Shown piece after piece: positions 26,153 to 34,685 of a stretch of DNA of 64,000 nt. The stretch's first letter is position 1. Every line of letters starts with the position of its first letter. Origin of the DNA: Niastella yeongjuensis (lineage in GTDB: Bacteria > Bacteroidota > Bacteroidia > Chitinophagales > Chitinophagaceae); the NCBI RefSeq assembly GCF_900110245.1, contig NZ_FOCZ01000008.1, positions 248,001 to 312,000 on the forward strand, read 5' to 3'. Made by a program: the position numbers and the translations under genes. A model generated the notes under the pieces. That model did no database searches, had not been told where the DNA came from, and saw only the letters and a program-made list of their open reading frames with translations.

Positions 26153-26800
26153 ATGAGAAATTTATCTTATAGCTTAACGCTTGCCTGTTGTTTATTCACC
26201 TTTGGCGGCTTTGCGCAAAAGCAATCGAAAGGGTGGATCTCCCTCTTTGACGGCAAATCGCTTACCGATTGGAAAGTAGGAGATAATGCAGGTACTTTTA
26301 CGGTTGACAGTGGAATGATCATTGCCCACGGAAATGTAGCCCACCTGTTTTATAACGGAAATGTGCAGAACCACGATTTCAAAAATTTTCACTTTAAGGC
26401 TGAAGTAAAAACTACACCCGGCTCCAATTCCGGTATCTATTTTCATACCACTTACCAGGAATCAGGCTGGCCATCGAAAGGATATGAAGTACAGGTAAAT
26501 AACTCCCATACCGACTGGCGCAGGACCGGAGGTTTGTATGCCATACAGGATGTTAAAGAACAATTGGTGAAGGACAACGTATGGTTTACCGAAGAGATCA
26601 TTGTGCAGGGAAAAAAAGTGACCATTAAAGTAAATGGTAAAACAACTGTAGAATATACTGAACCGGATAATGTAGAACGCCCTGCCGATATGAAAGGCCG
26701 TGTACTGTCCCATGGCACCTTTGCTTTACAAGGTCATGATCCCAACAGTAAAGTATACTATAAAAATATTCAGGTACAAGTGTTGCCAGAAACAAAGTAA
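26153..26800 (+). CDS. Exported DUF1080 (3-keto-disaccharide hydrolase-like) protein
   Basis: A 215-residue protein with a signal peptide (1-21, GGFAQ) and a single DUF1080 domain: WISLFDGKSLTDWKV, FHFKAEVKTTPGSNSGIYFHT, GYEVQVNN, GLYAIQDV, and the closing HDPNSKVYYKNIQVQ. This is the second DUF1080 protein in the window (the other is at 4748). Here the signal is of the ordinary Sec type with no lipobox cysteine, so the product is free in the periplasm or secreted. The closely placed GHL10 lipoprotein gene downstream suggests shared use on extracellular glycan. Confidence 0.9.
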   Translation: MRNLSYSLTLACCLFTFGGFAQKQSKGWISLFDGKSLTDWKVGDNAGTFTVDSGMIIAHGNVAHLFYNGNVQNHDFKNFHFKAEVKTTPGSNSGIYFHTTYQESGWPSKGYEVQVNNSHTDWRRTGGLYAIQDVKEQLVKDNVWFTEEIIVQGKKVTIKVNGKTTVEYTEPDNVERPADMKGRVLSHGTFALQGHDPNSKVYYKNIQVQVLPETK

Positions 26801-26878
26801 AGGTTCAGGGTCCGGGAGGCAAGGTGCAAGCGTTCTTCTAATTTGTTTTTCTTGTGCCTTGTTTCTTGGGTCTTGTAT
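26801..26878. repeat. Degenerate heptamer run forming a hairpin
   Basis: It begins on the first base after the DUF1080 stop. The left part is four purine-rich 7-mers (AGGTTCA, GGGTCCG, GGAGGCA, AGGTGCA). The right part is four 7-mers beginning CTTG (CTTGTGC, CTTGTTT, CTTGGGT, CTTGTAT) at 26851-26878. Left and right pair imperfectly (CAAGG..CAAG with CTTG..CCTTG). It belongs to the heptamer-array class described in the findings and may help end the upstream transcript. Confidence 0.6.
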
Positions 26879-26932
26879 TCTTTTTTATTCTATTTTTAGC
26901 GCTCCGGTAATTTTTTCAACCGCGAGCCGACT

Positions 26933-28495
26933 ATGTTTAATAAAGTAACCCTATTAGTAACGAGCTATCTGATGATAGTTCTGATTAGTGCCTGTTCTTC
27001 ATCCAAAAAAACAACCAAAACAACTGATGCCCCGCAACAACCGGCATCTCAAACAACCCAACAACCCCAGCCATCCCAAAAATCCCAATCATCCCAAATA
27101 TCTCAACCTTCCCAGTCCCAGTCGGAGTTCAGAGCAGCCTGGGTAGCCACCGTTTCCAATATTAACTGGCCCAGCCGGCGCGGATTGACCACCGAAGAGC
27201 AACAACGGGAAGCCATTCAATTACTCGATTTTTTACAATCACATAATTTCAATGCAGTGATCTTTCAGGTAAGGCCGCAGGCCGATGCTTTGTACCAAAG
27301 CAACCTGGAGCCCTGGTCATATTTTTTAACCGGTAAACAGGGCAAGGCTCCTGATCCTTACTACGATCCTTTACAATTCTGGATAGAAGCTGCCCATGAC
27401 CGCGGACTGGAATTACATGTATGGTTGAATCCTTACCGGGCTCATTCTCCCGCTGGTGGCGAAGTGAGTAACACTTCATTGGTAAAGAAAAAGCCAGAGC
27501 TGGTAGTGAAGTTGAAAGACGGCCACTGGTGGTTCGATCCATCAAAGAAAGGTACGCAGGAACATGGTATGGCCGTAGTGATGGATATCGTAAAACGCTA
27601 CGATATAGATGGTGTGCACTTCGATGATTATTTTTATCCTTATCCAACTTATAATGGCAATGCCGACTTCCCCGATTCAGGCAGTTATAAAGAATATGTT
27701 GACAAAGGCGGTCCCCTTAGCCTGGGTGATTGGCGCCGCAACAGCGTAAACAGCTTTATTGAAAGCTTATACAAAAACATCAAGGCCGAAAAGCCATATG
27801 TGAAGTTTGGGCTCAGTCCGTTTGGTACCTGGCGCCCGGGTTATCCTTCCATTGTTGAAGGTTTTGATCAGTATAACCAGTTATATGCGGATGCCCGTTT
27901 ATGGTTGAACGAAGGCTGGATAGATTATTTTACGCCACAATTATATTGGAAGATCAACAGTCCTACGGTAAGCTATCCTGTTTTATTAGGCTGGTGGTCG
28001 GGTGAAAATAAAAAAGACCGGCACCTGTGGCCGGGTATGAGTGTAGGCCGCGATACTACCCAGGCCAATGCTACCGAAATAATGAACGAGATCATGGTTA
28101 CGCGGGGCATCCTGCCCAAAAGCAGTGGCGAAGTACACTGGAGCATTGGATCATTAACAAAGGATTCAAACCTGGCAAAAGCGATAGTGGAAGGGCCTTA
28201 TAAAAAACAGGCATTGGTTCCTGCCAGTCCCTGGCTCGATGCTACAGCTCCCGATGCACCACAGGCTACTACATCCCTCGAAGGTGATTCACTTAGAATT
28301 AACTGGACGCATGCGAACGAACTGGATGTGTTTCGATATGTGGTATATTATCAGTACGCCGGCAAATGGAATTACACCATCCTCAATCGCCACGATCGTA
28401 CGTACACAATAGGAAGAAATAAATTAACGGGACTGGGAATAACAGCTGTAGATAGAACAGGGAATGAAAGCCAGTGGACAAATGTGAAGTTCTGA
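26933..28495 (+). CDS. GHL10-type glycosidase lipoprotein with a C-terminal FnIII-like domain
   Basis: A 520-residue lipoprotein (signal ending LISAC, Cys21). Residues about 25-62 are a Gln/Ser/Pro linker with repeated SQ steps. The catalytic part (about 64-400) matches the GHL10 family (PF02638): FRAAWVATVSNINWPS at its start, FQVRPQADALY, LHVWLNPYRA, DGVHFDDYFYPY with acidic active-site candidates, and FGLSPFGTWR. The last about 95 residues look like a fibronectin type III domain (LRINWTHANELDVFRYVVY). GHL10 enzymes cleave bacterial cell-wall or exopolysaccharide glycans from the outer surface. The stop is one base from the convergent gene's stop. Confidence 0.9.
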   Translation: MFNKVTLLVTSYLMIVLISACSSSKKTTKTTDAPQQPASQTTQQPQPSQKSQSSQISQPSQSQSEFRAAWVATVSNINWPSRRGLTTEEQQREAIQLLDFLQSHNFNAVIFQVRPQADALYQSNLEPWSYFLTGKQGKAPDPYYDPLQFWIEAAHDRGLELHVWLNPYRAHSPAGGEVSNTSLVKKKPELVVKLKDGHWWFDPSKKGTQEHGMAVVMDIVKRYDIDGVHFDDYFYPYPTYNGNADFPDSGSYKEYVDKGGPLSLGDWRRNSVNSFIESLYKNIKAEKPYVKFGLSPFGTWRPGYPSIVEGFDQYNQLYADARLWLNEGWIDYFTPQLYWKINSPTVSYPVLLGWWSGENKKDRHLWPGMSVGRDTTQANATEIMNEIMVTRGILPKSSGEVHWSIGSLTKDSNLAKAIVEGPYKKQALVPASPWLDATAPDAPQATTSLEGDSLRINWTHANELDVFRYVVYYQYAGKWNYTILNRHDRTYTIGRNKLTGLGITAVDRTGNESQWTNVKF

Positions 28496-28496
28496 G

Positions 28497-29126
28497 TTAA
28501 CTGATCAACTCGTTGCCCGGTTGTCTTGATGCTTCAATATCTTTTAGTTTACTCACCAACTCCGTACCAAGCCCATCCACATGTTCTTCAATAAAAGAAG
28601 ATAAGCGAGGGTCGTTGGTCATGGTGAGATAGCAGGCAACATTATCGATGATCATTTCACCGTTGTTTTCAGCAAGCAGTTTATCGATGAACTTTTTATT
28701 GTCTTCGATATTCAGGTTGGCAGCAATGTATTTATCAATTTTTAGAATGAGATCGAGAAAGAAATCAACGGAGGCGCCATAGATATTCTGTTGGCGGAAA
28801 TCATATTTGGTAGGTCCGTAAATGTATTCGTTGCGTCCGGTCTTATTGGTCTTGATCCATTTTTTTAATTTTTTGGAACCCACGTAAGGCAATATCTCGA
28901 GGCCAACACTGCTACCCGCCATATTGCTTCTTGAGCTCCAGAAATTGATTTCAACGAAAAGATCCTTCGATTCAATCTTTACTTTTGGCCGGCTCTTTGT
29001 ATACTTATAACCTTTCTGTTGATAATAAAATCCTATAGCCTGACAAAAGGCATCGAATATCTCAGCGGGCGGAGTGTGTTCGCTTTGATTGGTAAGGATA
29101 CTATCTTCAGTCCAGAATGTTGTCAT
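28497..29126 (-). CDS. Hypothetical protein, single alpha/beta domain
   Basis: A 209-residue soluble protein with no signal. I do not recognise it with confidence. The N-terminus has AFCQAIGFYYQQKGYKYTKSRPKVKIE, then VEINFWSSRSNMAG. This helix-then-strands plan is reminiscent of DUF4304-type proteins and of immunity proteins of contact-dependent systems, which often stand alone as here. No toxin gene is adjacent. Its 3' end abuts the GHL10 gene and its 5' side is a 600-base stretch of relic sequence, which suggests a variable site. Confidence 0.7.
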   Translation of the reverse strand: MTTFWTEDSILTNQSEHTPPAEIFDAFCQAIGFYYQQKGYKYTKSRPKVKIESKDLFVEINFWSSRSNMAGSSVGLEILPYVGSKKLKKWIKTNKTGRNEYIYGPTKYDFRQQNIYGASVDFFLDLILKIDKYIAANLNIEDNKKFIDKLLAENNGEMIIDNVACYLTMTNDPRLSSFIEEHVDGLGTELVSKLKDIEASRQPGNELIS

Positions 29127-29347
29127 AAAATTTCGTCAAAACCGAGTGGATTTTACCAGTAATTTACCGATTATTTGTAAGTCAACTATGCTAATAACGA
29201 TTTTACTGGCCAGTTGGTTGACAAGAAAATACAATTAAATGTAGATTAAGCAGATACAAATTAAAGAAGTACTGTGATCTTGACTAGAATCATTGAAATG
29301 ATAAGTTAATTTCGAATATTTAGCAATGACCACCGTCATTGGTTTAA

Positions 29348-29512
29348 CTTTTTTTATGTTGTAAATTCATACCTGAATTACCAGATGGAGATCCGTTAAG
29401 TGAGGAAGCTAGTAAAACTGTTGCGGTATTGTTTGAAAATTTAGAGGCAAGAACGGGACAGAAACTAACTGCCGGAAAAACAGAATACTGTTATCTTAAC
29501 GCGAAAACCTGA
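29348..29512 (+). pseudogene. Headless coding fragment
   Basis: From a stop at 29345-29347 the frame is open for 54 codons to TGA at 29510-29512. It reads as plausible protein (IPELPDGDPLSEEASKTVAV, then NLEARTGQKL) but has no start codon and no upstream extension. An intact terminator 65 bases downstream (29578) points the same way, so this is best read as the 3' end of a lost gene. I cannot name the family. The rest of 29127-29577 is AT-rich with no other coding signal. Confidence 0.4.
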
Positions 29513-29577
29513 TTGGTTAAGCAAACGCTGATAGCATAATAGGTTTTAATTAACTGCAAGCTACCAACGTTAGATGG

Positions 29578-29604
29578 GGGCGAGTCGAGAGGCTCGCCCT
29601 TTTG
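29578..29604 (+). terminator. Intrinsic terminator left from a lost gene
   Basis: GGGCGAG pairs with CTCGCCC around an eight-base loop, followed by TTTTGTTG on the plus strand only. The only upstream plus-strand coding sequence is the fragment at 29348-29512. Confidence 0.75.
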
Positions 29605-29636
29605 TTGTATTTTGTGATAACCTGTGGCTTTCATCT

Positions 29637-29727
29637 CTGCTCTCTGCCTTTCCCCATTGCCCATTCACCATTGCCCGTTGCCTGCCCTTCATCTCTGCCC
29701 TCTGCCCTCTGCCTTCTGCCCTCTCCC
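29637..29727. repeat. 91-bp pyrimidine-rich heptamer array
   Basis: Thirteen 7-base units in strict phase without an indel. Four of them, near the right end, are CTCTGCC three times then TTCTGCC. Others are TGCCCAT, TCACCAT and TGCCCGT. On the opposite strand it matches the vocabulary of the 91-bp array at 38585-38675. The 19-mer CTGCCCTCTGCCTTCTGCC at 29702-29720 recurs at 38885 and 62243, and inverted at 53820. It lies directly after the stop of the TreS gene (minus strand). Confidence 0.85.
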
Positions 29728-32700
29728 TATAGCCTTTCTTTAATGATTATCCTAATCGTTCTCATCGGCATTATTATCGAATGCAGTCCGTCGTTCAATG
29801 AATGATTCAATTCGAGCAATGATTTTTCCAACAAATAAGTTTGCAGCATTACTCTGAAATCAGCGGTATCTGCCGGTACAAACTTTTGTCCTTTTACTGT
29901 GTCAAGATATGCTTTCATAAAAAAGCCACCCATGTAATGCGCCCACATGCGCAGGAAGGGAACATATTTAGGCATATTGTCCTGGATATGATGGTTTGCA
30001 TGAAACCCTTCAAAGACTACATTATGAAAGGAGCGCAGCATAGTGGCCACATCGTGCAGGGGTGACCGTTTCAGTCTTCTTTCACTATAAGGGCGAAGCG
30101 GATCGCCGCCATATCCCTGGATGGCAATATCTTTCCCGGTCAGTAATACCTGGCTCAGGTTGTAAAAGCCGTGGATGCGGATCTTCAGTACGTCCAGCTT
30201 TTTACTATAGATCTTTTTAAAAACATTCAGCACATCATCCCGGTGTTTAAGCAGTTCTTCTGCTTCGGGTTGTAGTGAGGTTGGCAGGCGGCCAATATTT
30301 CTTTTCAGGTTTTGAAAAACTTCCCGCACCAGCGATACCATGGCCGAATACAATGACCGTTGATAATGCAGGGAGAATTCTTCGGGCCTGAAATCTTTCA
30401 GGTTAGTGCCCGATGCCAGCGCCAGGTGCATTTCACCCGTGCGCATGCCTATCAGGCGTGCCTGTTCAGCTGCTCGGCTGCTCAACAGTTCTTTCAGGGC
30501 GGGTGGCAATTGATCATAGGCCACCGGGTCGGTGAGGTTTCCCAGTGATTCCCACGTAGGCAGGTGCTCCTGGTTCAGCGCCAGTATTCTTTCAATATAA
30601 TTGTACACGCGTTCCTGCATAAAGCTGTAGCCATTACCATGGTTCTCCATCATCACCTGCATCATACCTATGGTGATCATGCCTTTATCAGTGATCCACT
30701 CGGTAGCACCCAGGAATGGCGGAACGTACGCAAATTTCGCGTGTTCGCTGAGGAAGTGGGTTATTTCTGCATCGGGGTTTATGTAATAGTCAACCCGCCT
30801 GTATAGTGTGAAAAAGAAACTGTTATCATAGGTGATGGCGCTTTGATAGCGGTTGCCTTCGTATATTTTTGGTTTTATATCATCGTGTTGTGCTGCATAG
30901 GCAGCAAGGGTTCCGTTGTTGTAAAACTTTATCTGGTTGTTTTCTTTGGCGGCCAGTGTTTCATTGTTGACCAGGTAATGAAAAAGCCATTGCTGGTAGG
31001 TGGTTACATACACCGCATCGCATAAAATACCTTGCTGCCCACCTATATGCATATGGGCAATAATGGAATACGGAAAACTGTTCTCCAGTTTTTTTGCTAC
31101 GGCATTCTGAACAAAAGTTACTGTCAACCGATACAATTCCGGCAAGCCGCTTTCATAAGTAACTTCTATCAATAATAACAGGGCCTCCGGCGAGGAGGGT
31201 ACAAACATCTGGTTAATGATCTCTACATTGTACAGGGCTTTCGACCGGCCGGTAAACCATTTGGATTGTTTAAGGTAGCCCGGCAGAATAGCATTCTCCA
31301 TTTCTGCCTTCGGGCCTTTATTGACAAGGTCTTTGAACTGATTTACCTGAATTAAAGGAATGACTTTATGATGATCGATTTCAGGGTGTGCTTTTTCCAG
31401 CGAGAACCACAGCCAGGTATGTGGGGCCAGGGTAAAGAAATAGGTTTCCGCTTTGCCGATGGCCGGGAATTTATTCCGGCTCATCAATTCAATTAAGGCA
31501 AAGCCTTTATATCCTTCCAATGGTACTTCCGCTACCTGTGCAAACTTCGACAGGTTCACCACTATTAAAAGCGTTTCGTCTTCATACTTCCGCAAAAAGG
31601 ACAGCACTTTGGGATTGTCGACATTCAGGAAAGTGAGATCGCCCCGTCCAAAAGCCTTGTGTTTTTTACGCATGTTGATCATGCGTTTCATGAACCAGAA
31701 AAGCGAGGAGGTATTGCGGCGTTGCATTTCCACATTAACCGACTCGTAATGGTATTCCGGGTCCAGTATCAGGGGCAAATACAATTGGTGTGGGTTGGCA
31801 TGCGAAAAACCCGCATTGCGGTCGGGCGACCATTGCATGGGCGTACGTACACCGTCGCGGTCACCCAGGTAAAAATTATCACCCATTCCAATTTCATCGC
31901 CATAATAGATCACCGGGGTGCCGGGCAGGGAGAACAGCAGCGAATTGAGCAACTCAATTTTTTCTCTGTTGTTTTCCATCAAAGGCGCTAACCGGTGCCT
32001 GATGCCGAGGTTGATACGTGCCTTGGGGTCCTTTGCGTACACTTTGTACATATAGTCCCGTTCTTCGTCGGTCACCATTTCCAGCGTAAGCTCGTCGTGG
32101 TTACGCAAAAAGATGGCCCATTGACAGGTGGCCGGTATAGCGGGGGTTTGATCAAATATATCGGTAATGGGGTAGCGGTCTTCCATTTGCAGCGCCATAA
32201 ACATGCGGGGCATTACCGGGAAGTGATAGTTCATTTGGCATTCATCGCCATCCCCAAAATAGGAGGCGGAATCTTCGGGCCACATATTGGCTTCCGCCAG
32301 TAAAACGGTGCCGGGGAATTTAGCGTCAACATGTGCCCGTAACCGTTTTAGGAAGGCATGGGTTTCGGGCAGGTTCTCCCCATTGGTGCCTTCGCGTTCG
32401 TACAGATAAGGCACGGCGTCTAACCGGAAACCATCTGCTCCCATATTGCACCAGAAATCGATGAGGTTGAACACTTCCTGTTGCACCAGCGGATTGTCGT
32501 AATTGAGATCGGGCTGGTGATGAAAAAAGCGATGCCAGTAATATTGTTCCGCTACGGGGTCCCAGGTCCAGTTGCTGGCCTCAAAATCCTGGAAGATGAT
32601 GCGTACATCTTTATATTGGGAAGGGTCATCAGTCCAGACATAATAATTTCTTTCAGGAGAACCTTTTGGTGCTGAACGTGCCCGCTGAAACCAGGGATGC

Positions 32701-33047
32701 TGGTCAGAAGTGTGGTTAATGACCAGCTCGGTAATAATTTTCAGGTTACGCTGGTGAGCTTCCTGTAAAAGGGTTTTTAGCTGGGCAATATTGCCATACG
32801 ATTGGTTGATGTTGTAATAATCTGCAATATCATACCCATCATCGCGCAGGGGCGAAGGGTAAAAAGGTAATAACCAGATCGCATTTACACCCAATTCCTG
32901 TAAATAGTCAAGTTTTTGCATCAGGCCGCCAAAGTCACCAATGCCATCGCCATTGCTGTCGCAAAATGCTTTGATGTGTAGTTCGTAAATAATGGCGTCT
33001 TTATACCAATGCAATTTTTCGTTGAAAACGTGTTTTGTAGGTTCCAT
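29727..33047 (-). CDS. treS: Trehalose synthase (TreS) fused to a degenerate maltokinase domain
   Basis: A 1106-residue fusion. Residues 1-545 are a GH13 trehalose synthase/maltose alpha-glucosyltransferase that interconverts maltose and trehalose. It shows INHTSDQHPWF, nucleophile Asp210 in GFRLDAVPYL, acid/base Glu252 in LLAEANMWPE and Asp318 in FLRNHDE. Residues about 560-1106 align in plan with maltokinase (Mak/Pep2), which makes maltose 1-phosphate for the GlgE pathway. However, the catalytic loop HGDxHLGQ reads HGFYNLSQ and the metal motif DFEGEP reads QGYGGDP. The flanking RPYSERRLKRSPLHDVATMLRSF-type region is well kept, so this looks like a pseudokinase domain. GDE and GT4 genes for alpha-glucan lie 10 kb away. 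Confidence 0.93.
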   Translation of the reverse strand: MEPTKHVFNEKLHWYKDAIIYELHIKAFCDSNGDGIGDFGGLMQKLDYLQELGVNAIWLLPFYPSPLRDDGYDIADYYNINQSYGNIAQLKTLLQEAHQRNLKIITELVINHTSDQHPWFQRARSAPKGSPERNYYVWTDDPSQYKDVRIIFQDFEASNWTWDPVAEQYYWHRFFHHQPDLNYDNPLVQQEVFNLIDFWCNMGADGFRLDAVPYLYEREGTNGENLPETHAFLKRLRAHVDAKFPGTVLLAEANMWPEDSASYFGDGDECQMNYHFPVMPRMFMALQMEDRYPITDIFDQTPAIPATCQWAIFLRNHDELTLEMVTDEERDYMYKVYAKDPKARINLGIRHRLAPLMENNREKIELLNSLLFSLPGTPVIYYGDEIGMGDNFYLGDRDGVRTPMQWSPDRNAGFSHANPHQLYLPLILDPEYHYESVNVEMQRRNTSSLFWFMKRMINMRKKHKAFGRGDLTFLNVDNPKVLSFLRKYEDETLLIVVNLSKFAQVAEVPLEGYKGFALIELMSRNKFPAIGKAETYFFTLAPHTWLWFSLEKAHPEIDHHKVIPLIQVNQFKDLVNKGPKAEMENAILPGYLKQSKWFTGRSKALYNVEIINQMFVPSSPEALLLLIEVTYESGLPELYRLTVTFVQNAVAKKLENSFPYSIIAHMHIGGQQGILCDAVYVTTYQQWLFHYLVNNETLAAKENNQIKFYNNGTLAAYAAQHDDIKPKIYEGNRYQSAITYDNSFFFTLYRRVDYYINPDAEITHFLSEHAKFAYVPPFLGATEWITDKGMITIGMMQVMMENHGNGYSFMQERVYNYIERILALNQEHLPTWESLGNLTDPVAYDQLPPALKELLSSRAAEQARLIGMRTGEMHLALASGTNLKDFRPEEFSLHYQRSLYSAMVSLVREVFQNLKRNIGRLPTSLQPEAEELLKHRDDVLNVFKKIYSKKLDVLKIRIHGFYNLSQVLLTGKDIAIQGYGGDPLRPYSERRLKRSPLHDVATMLRSFHNVVFEGFHANHHIQDNMPKYVPFLRMWAHYMGGFFMKAYLDTVKGQKFVPADTADFRVMLQTYLLEKSLLELNHSLNDGLHSIIMPMRTIRIIIKERL

Positions 33048-33126
33048 TTTTCGCCAAGTATGTATCTGTTAAATCACATAATTATTATGCCAGAACTTAA
33101 GGCGATAAATCATTATTAACAACTCT

Positions 33127-33153
33127 CCCCTCCACCGGAGGGGCCGGGGGAGG
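33127..33153. repeat. GC-rich palindromic interspersed repeat, copy 2
   Basis: CCCCTCC, three-base loop, GGAGGGG, then the tail CCGGGGGAGG. Same plan as copies at 17404 and 51392. The remaining bases between TreS and 33507 hold no other recognisable element apart from an AT-rich upstream region. Confidence 0.75.
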
Positions 33154-33506
33154 CAAGAATAGCATTAGCCTGAATTGATTATTATCAATTGTTCTATAGG
33201 TTTTGCACCGCATATACCTAAAAGTTGTAAATTAGTGTTAGCCTTTACCATTCAGGTATCGGTAAAGGTTGTAATAAAGGTTCTGGCTGGCATTCTGATT
33301 TGTAAGCGCAAAGCCGTTATTGGCGAAACTATATAAACGTACACCGCCGCATGCCCTTTGTTTTGAAATTATCCGTAACGGCACCCGTTGCTGTTTTAAA
33401 AACGCGTCTACGCTCAAAAGAACTTCCCTGTTTTTGTACTATTCCCAATGCAACAAAGCCATTTTTTAAACAATGGTTCATTCATGCCATTGATGTCACC
33501 CGTATC

Positions 33507-33716
33507 ATGACGATCAGTTATGCCGAAGCCCGGCAGGTAATGACGAACTTACGCAGCTTTTTGGGGAAAGCAAAAAGCGAATCAATTACCGTAGAGGAGT
33601 TTTGTGCGTTTACTGGTGTCGGTAAAAGTTATGTTAGAATGCATTTGGTTTCAAGGGTGATGGAAGGGGAATTACAAGCTATAAGCCGCAATACAGCTTC
33701 AAGCCACAAGCTGTAA
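33507..33716 (+). CDS. Small HTH-like protein whose C-terminus is written by a repeat array
   Basis: From the ATG at 33507 a 69-residue protein reads MTISYAEARQVMTNLRSFLG, then ITVEEFCAFTGVGKSYVRMHL. The latter is a good helix-turn-helix pattern. The open frame extends upstream to 33351, but that part (Pro/Cys/Lys mix) does not look like protein, so the internal ATG is preferred. The last 14 codons and the stop lie inside the heptamer array that begins at 33674, so the present C-terminus (QAISRNTASSHKL) is probably repeat-derived. A DNA-binding role is inferred from the HTH pattern only. Confidence 0.55.
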   Translation: MTISYAEARQVMTNLRSFLGKAKSESITVEEFCAFTGVGKSYVRMHLVSRVMEGELQAISRNTASSHKL

Positions 33717-33799
33717 GCCAATACAGGAGAACTAATAACCAGGAACTTTAAACTTAAAACTTTAAACTTTGAACTTAAAACTTTGAACTTAAAACTAGC
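33674..33799. repeat. 126-bp mixed heptamer array
   Basis: Eighteen consecutive 7-base units keep one phase. The first seven belong to an AAGCYRTAAGCC-like vocabulary (ACAAGCT, ATAAGCC, AGCTGTA). Then a transition (ACAGGAG, AACTAAT, AACCAGG) leads to eight AACTTWR-type units (AACTTTA, AACTTAA, AACTTTG). It starts inside the 3' end of the HTH-like gene and ends three bases before the stop of the convergent PEBP gene. The 12-mer AAGCTGTAAGCC at 33708 recurs inverted at 53883. Confidence 0.8.
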
Positions 33800-33802
33800 A
33801 AA

Positions 33803-34291
33803 CTACCTCCTCATATACCTCCCAATTAACTCCCCATATCCCAACACATGTCCACTCATAGCCCGTTCCAGTTCCTTCCTGTCAGTTCTGGGCGAAAGGG
33901 TTAATTGTGTATCGAGGGCATATACTTTAAAAAAGTAGCGATGCACCCCATAGGGTGGACACGGACCGCCGTATCGGTTCTCCCTGAAATCATTGATTCC
34001 CTGCTCTTTAAATGGACTGTCCTCCTTTATATGGTGCGTAACCGGCATATTCCAGGCCAGCCAGTGAACCCAGGGCCTTATGGGCGCATCAGGGTCTTCC
34101 ATGATCACCGCCAGGCATTTTGTAACTGCTGGAATATCAACAATATCTAATGGAGGATTCACATTGGCGCCGTCGCAGGTAAACCGGGGTGGAATAAACC
34201 CATGGGGCTCAAACTCCGGGCTTGAAACCTGTAAAGCGGTTATATCGCGAAAGGTCGATCTGGTTGAAATTTTGAAAGGAGATATTTTCAT
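33803..34291 (-). CDS. PEBP/YbhB-YbcL family protein
   Basis: A 162-residue phosphatidylethanolamine-binding-like protein. The anion-binding pocket signature is present: FTCDGANVNPPL, MEDPDAPIRPWVHWLAWN (DPDAP plus the HW pair) and PPYGVHRYFFKVYAL (GxHRY). Bacterial members (YbhB, YbcL) are small cytoplasmic or periplasmic proteins with no settled function. No signal peptide is seen. The frame continues upstream to a TTG at 34318, but the ATG at 34291 (MKISPFKIS) fits the family start better. Monocistronic. Confidence 0.9.
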   Translation of the reverse strand: MKISPFKISTRSTFRDITALQVSSPEFEPHGFIPPRFTCDGANVNPPLDIVDIPAVTKCLAVIMEDPDAPIRPWVHWLAWNMPVTHHIKEDSPFKEQGINDFRENRYGGPCPPYGVHRYFFKVYALDTQLTLSPRTDRKELERAMSGHVLGYGELIGRYMRR

Positions 34292-34685
34292 GGCTATACT
34301 TTTGATATAGTTGTTCAAACGTCACCGGGTTGGTCTCTTTATCCTTTTTTCAAATATATTATGGCCTGTAAACTTTAACAATGACGATGATCACTACATT
34401 GAGGTGATTACCGTTAAAGGTGATTGGGTATTCCTTTTGTTGCAAATCAATTAGCTATAACAATTTTGAAAGGTTACTCAATATCTTTTTAAACTCTGTC
34501 GTTATAAGTGTACAAATACCCACCATTAAACTTCCACAAAGCCCCTACGTCATACATAATAATGATTAGAGGCTGGTATATTAACCAGTAACGAAATGTA
34601 TTACAGGTTTATATACTTGCAAACCGCTGTGTAGCCGTTGTATTATTGTGATGTGGTTTCATTCGCTCACTAAAAAATCACTGTT
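34292..34685. other. 394-base intergenic region between divergent genes
   Basis: It holds the 5' regions of the PEBP gene (minus) and the helical protein gene (plus). An open stretch ending at TAG 34452-34454 reads HYIEVITVKGDWVFLLLQIN but has no start codon, so it may be a tiny relic. A CTGGT-six bases-ACCAG inverted repeat lies at 34573-34588. Nothing else was recognised. Confidence 0.4.
34617..34648 (+). promoter_or_regulatory. Candidate Bacteroidota-type promoter
   Basis: TTG at 34617-34619 and TATTATTG at 34641-34648, 21 bases apart, approximate the Bacteroidota -33 TTTG and -7 TANNTTTG boxes. The start codon of the next gene is 37 bases further on. Confidence 0.35.

Noticed and set aside
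29127-29577. Mobile element remnant
   Set aside because: No transposase motif, terminal inverted repeats or target duplication were seen.
33351-33506. Upstream extension of the HTH-like gene
   Set aside because: The extra 52 residues look unlike protein and the internal ATG at 33507 directly precedes the HTH-containing part.
34339-34454. Possible 3' end of a lost gene
   Set aside because: About 39 codons without start codon or recognisable motif. Too little to call, mentioned only in the gap description.
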